NCBI GenBank assembly: GCA_016779165.1
Contig: JADHOE010000013.1
Coordinates: 1-35,912 of the forward strand
Length of the DNA: 35,912 nucleotides
Direction of reading: 5' to 3'
DNA from: Candidatus Margulisiibacteriota bacterium
GTDB taxonomy: Bacteria; Margulisbacteria; Marinamargulisbacteria; UBA817
This document shows, piece after piece, positions 32,575-35,912 of this stretch. A program made the translations under genes and the position numbers. Position 1 is the first letter of the stretch; every line of letters begins with the position of its first letter. Under the pieces are notes generated by a model. It did not search any database. It saw nothing but the letters and a program-made list of their open reading frames with translations, and was not told the origin of the DNA.

Positions 32575-34433
32575 CAATAGTCCTGTTTCAAACAAAATAC
32601 ATTTTCCCAACGCTCCACTGTTTTTCCATTTGCATCGGTGGTGGTTTGAACTCTTGTTACCCCTTTTGATGCCACTATTGTACCCTCGTCACCGACATTA
32701 ACATTTTCCCAACGGTCTTCTATTGTTTTTCCATTTGCATCGGTGGTGGTTCGAACTTTTGTTACCCCGTTTGATGCCACTATTGCACCCTTGTCACCGA
32801 CATTAATATTTTCGAAACGGTTTTCTACTGTTTTTCCATTTGCATCGGTGGTGGTTTGAACTCTTGTTACCCCAGCTGATGCCACTATTGCACCATCGGG
32901 ACCTACAGTAACATTTTCGAAACGGTTTTCTACTGTTTTTCCATTTGCATCGGTGGTGGTTTGAACTCTTGTTACCCCGTTTGATGCCAACAGTACACCC
33001 TCGTCATCGACATTAACATTTTCCCAACGAGCCACTGTTTTTCCATTTGCATCGGTGGTGGTTTGAACTCTTGTTACCCCGTTTGATACCACTATTGGAC
33101 CCTTGTCACCGACATTAACATTTTCCCAACAGTCTACTACTATTTCTCCATTTTCTTTGGTGGTGGTTTGAACTCTTGTTACCCCGTTTGATACCACTAT
33201 TAGACCCTTGTTACCGACATTAACATTTTCCCAACAGTCTACTACTATTTCTCCATTTTCTTTGGGGGTGGTTTGAACTCTTGTTACCCCGTTTGATGCC
33301 ACTATTGCACCCTTGTCACCGACATTAACATTTTCCCAACGCGCCACTGTTTTTCCATTTTCTTTGGGGGTGGTTTGAACTTTTGTTACCCCGTTTGATG
33401 CCACTATTGCACCCTTGTCACCGACATTAACATTTTCCCAACGGTCTTCTATTGTTTCTCCATTTGTATCGGTGGTGGTTTGAACTCTTGTTACCCCTTT
33501 TGATGCCACTATTGTACCCTTGTCACCGACATTAATATTTTCCCAACGGCCTTCTATTGTTTCTCCATTTGTATCGGTGGTGGTTTGAACTATTGTTACC
33601 CCTTTTGATGCCAACAGTACACCCTCGTCACCGACATTAACATTTTCCCAACGCTCCACTGTTTTTCCATTTGCATCGGTGGTGGTTTGAACTTTTGTTA
33701 CCCCTTTTGATGCCACTATATTATGTTTTTCATCTAAAGAAACACCCAAAATTCTTTGTGCAGTTTTTGGATCATAAATGGTGTATATCTTCTGCCTAGC
33801 TATTGGGCTATTCAAATATTCTAAGCCATTTGTTTTAAAAATCCCTCCGCACCTTTTGCCATCTTTTGTTACAAACGTCCCAATCTCGATAGCTGTTGTG
33901 TTTTCAGCATATGTCCACCCAAATAAAAGACTAGAATTACTAAACGGAGTACTTTTAACCTGAGTACAACCATTAAAAAAGTATTCCGAATCTCTCTTAC
34001 TCAAATTTCTATATATTATATCTAGCATAGATCGTAATTGAGGGGATTCTTTTAATATTAAGTTTAGGTTATCTGCAAAATAGTTTATCTTTTGTTGGAT
34101 AGTGTAGTCGTTAACTCCTGGCGTAACACAAGCCATTGCAGTCATATATTTTAATAGTTTACGTACTTCTTTAACTGAAGATACGTTAAGTGTCCCTTTT
34201 AAATGGTTATCTACTATCGCTCTGGTTTCTTTTGAAACACCTCTGAACTCTAAACGACCACCTTTTAAAAAGTTTAAAATATTATTTTTAGATTCTTCTG
34301 GCATTTTGTGGAACATCTTTCCAATAGAATTATTCCCACCTGTCTCACCATGTGTATCGCGCCCCTTTTGTCTTTTTAGAGGAGGTGACATGCTTCCATC
34401 TGCTACACCTCTGCTTATTCCTCCTAATGCCAT
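32574..34433 (-). CDS. F-box-like protein with 34/35-residue tandem repeats
   Basis: This 619-residue protein probably acts in a eukaryotic host. Residues 44-78 (MPEESKNNILNFL, then LEFRGVSKETRAIVDNHL) fit an F-box: Pro after a hydrophobic residue, I-L-x-F-L, and the R-x-V-S-K block. F-boxes recruit target proteins to SCF ubiquitin ligases and are known from effectors of intracellular bacteria. PPLKRQKGR at 17-25 resembles a nuclear localisation signal. From about residue 240 to the end there are ten full and one partial repeats of the form ASxGVTRVQTTTDANGKT then V/I-E-x-R-W-E-N-V-N-V-G-D-x-G-x-I-V, likely a beta structure. There is no signal peptide. The ATG has GGAGG 8 nt upstream, and the shared 89-bp region precedes it. 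Confidence 0.65.
   Translation of the reverse strand: MALGGISRGVADGSMSPPLKRQKGRDTHGETGGNNSIGKMFHKMPEESKNNILNFLKGGRLEFRGVSKETRAIVDNHLKGTLNVSSVKEVRKLLKYMTAMACVTPGVNDYTIQQKINYFADNLNLILKESPQLRSMLDIIYRNLSKRDSEYFFNGCTQVKSTPFSNSSLLFGWTYAENTTAIEIGTFVTKDGKRCGGIFKTNGLEYLNSPIARQKIYTIYDPKTAQRILGVSLDEKHNIVASKGVTKVQTTTDANGKTVERWENVNVGDEGVLLASKGVTIVQTTTDTNGETIEGRWENINVGDKGTIVASKGVTRVQTTTDTNGETIEDRWENVNVGDKGAIVASNGVTKVQTTPKENGKTVARWENVNVGDKGAIVASNGVTRVQTTPKENGEIVVDCWENVNVGNKGLIVVSNGVTRVQTTTKENGEIVVDCWENVNVGDKGPIVVSNGVTRVQTTTDANGKTVARWENVNVDDEGVLLASNGVTRVQTTTDANGKTVENRFENVTVGPDGAIVASAGVTRVQTTTDANGKTVENRFENINVGDKGAIVASNGVTKVRTTTDANGKTIEDRWENVNVGDEGTIVASKGVTRVQTTTDANGKTVERWENVFCLKQDY
32577..33717 (-). repeat. 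Tandem DNA repeat, units of 102/105 bp
   Basis: About eleven units, highly alike at DNA level (for example CTCTTGTTACCCCGTTTGAT recurring with few changes), encode the 34/35-residue protein repeats. Units differ by one codon because of the presence or absence of one residue before RW/RF. Such arrays change copy number by recombination. Confidence 0.85.
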
Positions 34434-34522
34434 CTCTCATCCTCCACATTCATGTTTAATGTTGACTGCAATATAATATCATTCACAACACATATCGTAC
34501 CTGAACTTTCAATTCTTTCATA
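34434..34522 (-). promoter_or_regulatory. Shared upstream region, copy B
   Basis: This copy of the 89-bp region also found at 31242-31330 ends at the same distance from the start codon. Here the ribosome binding site is GGAGG. GATATT within it is a possible -10 box (GATAGT in copy A), but no clear -35 box is visible. Confidence 0.7.
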
Positions 34523-34631
34523 GATTGCTTGAATGTCCCCAAAACGATCGTTTATGGGCTGTCTAAAGGCAACTCAACCCATTTAATGTGACAGTGTTAA
34601 GGGGCAGGTTACCGGGAGTGATGAATAAAAT

Positions 34632-35912
34632 TTAAGGAATATTGTGAACTATTCCTAAAGGGATAGCATTTTTGTATGTTTGAGCATCAGTGGCACTTGG
34701 GAGGGTGGTTAAACGAAGTCTTCTTATATGCTCAGGAATAGCACCCAAAACCCCTTTAGCATCAGCGGCACTTGGGAGGGTGGTTAAACCAAGGGTATCT
34801 ATATGCCTAGGAATAGAACCCAAAACCCCTTTAGCATCAGCGGCACTTGGGAGGGTGGTTAAACGAAGTCTTCTTATATGCTCAGGAATAGAACCCAAAA
34901 CCCCTTTAGCATCAGCGGCACTTGGGAGAGTGGTTAAAACAAGGCTATCTATATGCCTAGGAATAGAACCCAAAACCCCTTTAGCATCAGCGGCACTTGG
35001 GAGGGTGGTTAAACCAAGGCTTCTTATATGCTCAGGAATAGAACCCAAAACCCCTTCAGCATCATCGGCACTTGGGAGGGTGCTTAAAACAAGGGCTTTT
35101 ATATGCCCAGGAATAGAACCCAAAACCCCTTCAGCATCAGCGGCACTTGGGAGGGGGGTTAAACGAAGGGCTTCTATATGCCCAGGAATAGCACCCAAAA
35201 CCCCTGGAGCATCAGCGGCACTTGGGAGGGTGTTTAAAACAAGTCTAAGTACATGCGGAGGAATAGCACCCAAAACTGCTGCATCAGCGGCACTTGGGAG
35301 GGTGCTTAAACGAAGGGCTTGTATATGCCTAGGAATAGAACCAAAAATCTTTTTTGCATCAGCGGCACTTGGGAGGGTGGTTAAATAAAGGGTATCTATA
35401 TGCCCAGGAATAGCACCCAAAACCCCTTTAGCATCAGCGGCACTTGGGAGGGTGGTTAAACCAAGGATATTTATATTCGGAGGAATAGCACCCAAAACCC
35501 CTTTAGCATCAGCGGCACTTGGGAGGGTGGTTAAAATAACGTAATCTATATGCTCAGGAATAGCACCCAAAACCCCTTCAGCATCAGCGGCACTTGGGAG
35601 GGTGGTTAAACCAAGGATATTTATATTCGGAGGAATAGCACCCAAAACCACTTTAGCATCAGCGGCACTTGGGACGGTGGTTAAATAAAGGGTATCTATA
35701 TGCCCAGGAATAGAACCAAAAATCTTTTTTGCATCAGCCGAATTTGGCGCATGTATCAATATTAAACATTTAATATAATTTGGAATTTGAGTTGTAATGC
35801 TTTCGGTTTTTTTAAAAAATATCAATGCCTTTATTTCATGATCTATATAGTGACCTATTTCTGAAGCCTTTTTACACACTTTCCGAAAGCGGAGCATGTC
35901 CGTTCTATTTAA
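34632..35912 (-). CDS. F-box/LRR-like repeat protein (partial, start beyond window)
   Basis: The frame is open to the window edge, so the N-terminus is missing. The first visible residues, LNRTDMLRFRKVCKKASEIG, fit the second half of an F-box (L-x-x-x-D-x-L-R-F-R-x-V-C-K). An ATG at 35897 lies inside this motif and is unlikely to be the true start. About fifteen tandem repeats of 25 residues follow, of the form IPxHIxxLxLTTLPSAADAKG then VLGS/A, with the regular I-x-x-L-x-L spacing of leucine-rich or FNIP-type repeats. The seventh unit is one residue short. F-box plus LRR or FNIP repeats is a eukaryotic and giant-virus design, so a host-directed ubiquitin-ligase adaptor is likely. No catalytic domain is visible. 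Confidence 0.65.
   Translation of the reverse strand, partial: LNRTDMLRFRKVCKKASEIGHYIDHEIKALIFFKKTESITTQIPNYIKCLILIHAPNSADAKKIFGSIPGHIDTLYLTTVPSAADAKVVLGAIPPNINILGLTTLPSAADAEGVLGAIPEHIDYVILTTLPSAADAKGVLGAIPPNINILGLTTLPSAADAKGVLGAIPGHIDTLYLTTLPSAADAKKIFGSIPRHIQALRLSTLPSAADAAVLGAIPPHVLRLVLNTLPSAADAPGVLGAIPGHIEALRLTPLPSAADAEGVLGSIPGHIKALVLSTLPSADDAEGVLGSIPEHIRSLGLTTLPSAADAKGVLGSIPRHIDSLVLTTLPSAADAKGVLGSIPEHIRRLRLTTLPSAADAKGVLGSIPRHIDTLGLTTLPSAADAKGVLGAIPEHIRRLRLTTLPSATDAQTYKNAIPLGIVHNIP
34660..35760 (-). repeat. Tandem DNA repeat, 75-bp units
   Basis: About fifteen units of 75 bp encode the 25-residue LRR-like repeats. Parts such as GCATCAGCGGCACTTGGGAG recur almost unchanged in most units, so the array is recent or homogenised. 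One unit is 72 bp. Confidence 0.9.

Noticed and set aside
34690-35388. A 232-codon open frame on the + strand across the 75-bp repeats
   Set aside because: It is the antisense shadow of a periodic array. The - strand frame has LRR-like spacing and an F-box-like start.
34660-35760. CRISPR array
   Set aside because: The 75-bp units are coding throughout, in one frame, with no variable spacers between short repeats and no cas genes.
1-35912. tRNA, rRNA or known riboswitch genes
   Set aside because: I saw no cloverleaf, rRNA or riboswitch consensus in the intergenic regions. Reading by eye could miss a small RNA.

Overview
The window looks like bacterial chromosome from a Gram-negative-type, probably uncultured lineage. 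It carries separate glyQ and glyS, a MutL with its own endonuclease motifs, a topoisomerase I without zinc fingers and a type III glutamine synthetase. Exported proteins have ordinary Sec signal peptides. The lineage cannot be fixed from the sequence alone. The F-box-type effectors point to association with a eukaryotic host, perhaps a protist. A Margulisbacteria-like affiliation is only a guess.

Layout. (1) 1-7070, + strand: end of glyQ, then glyS, mutL, topA, panC, tightly packed; topA has its own near-consensus promoter. (2) 7071-7883: mostly non-coding, holding a decayed DoxX-like gene and a run of ten G. (3) 7884-11985, + strand: a YtxH-like membrane protein, a small one-TM protein, alaS, ruvX and birA, almost all joined by ATGA overlaps. 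(4) 11974-13025, - strand: a YgjP-type metalloprotease and a DoxX protein. (5) 13125-16289, + strand: glpD, a monoacylglycerol-lipase-like hydrolase and a Kv-type potassium channel. (6) 16340-16723, - strand: a Spy/ZraP-like periplasmic protein. (7) 16849-27662, + strand: three tandem paralogous genes for very large secreted fibres. (8) 27712-29811, - strand: glutamine synthetase III. (9) 30054-35912, - strand: an AT-richer accessory block with two unknown proteins, a secreted trypsin-like protease, an F-box protein with 34/35-residue repeats, and an F-box/LRR-like protein cut by the window edge.

The strongest candidate for an undescribed system is the fibre locus. Each protein has a signal peptide, an N-terminal beta head, a long stalk with tail-fibre-type repeats, a phage tail-collar domain, and a needle with exactly thirteen HxH motifs. 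In phage fibres such motifs hold metal ions along a trimer axis. No phage structural genes are nearby. Each gene also contains a homopolymer tract (G9, G9, C8) placed so that slippage would truncate it, and the first gene is out of frame at its G9. This suggests a phase-variable set of cell-surface, metal-stitched fibres. A second system is the putative host-directed effector block, in which two genes share an 89-bp upstream region.

Several first-in-operon genes (glpD, doxX, the Spy-like gene and nearly topA) have a -10 box 6-8 nt before the start codon, suggesting leaderless mRNAs. Within operons, ATGA start/stop overlaps are the rule.
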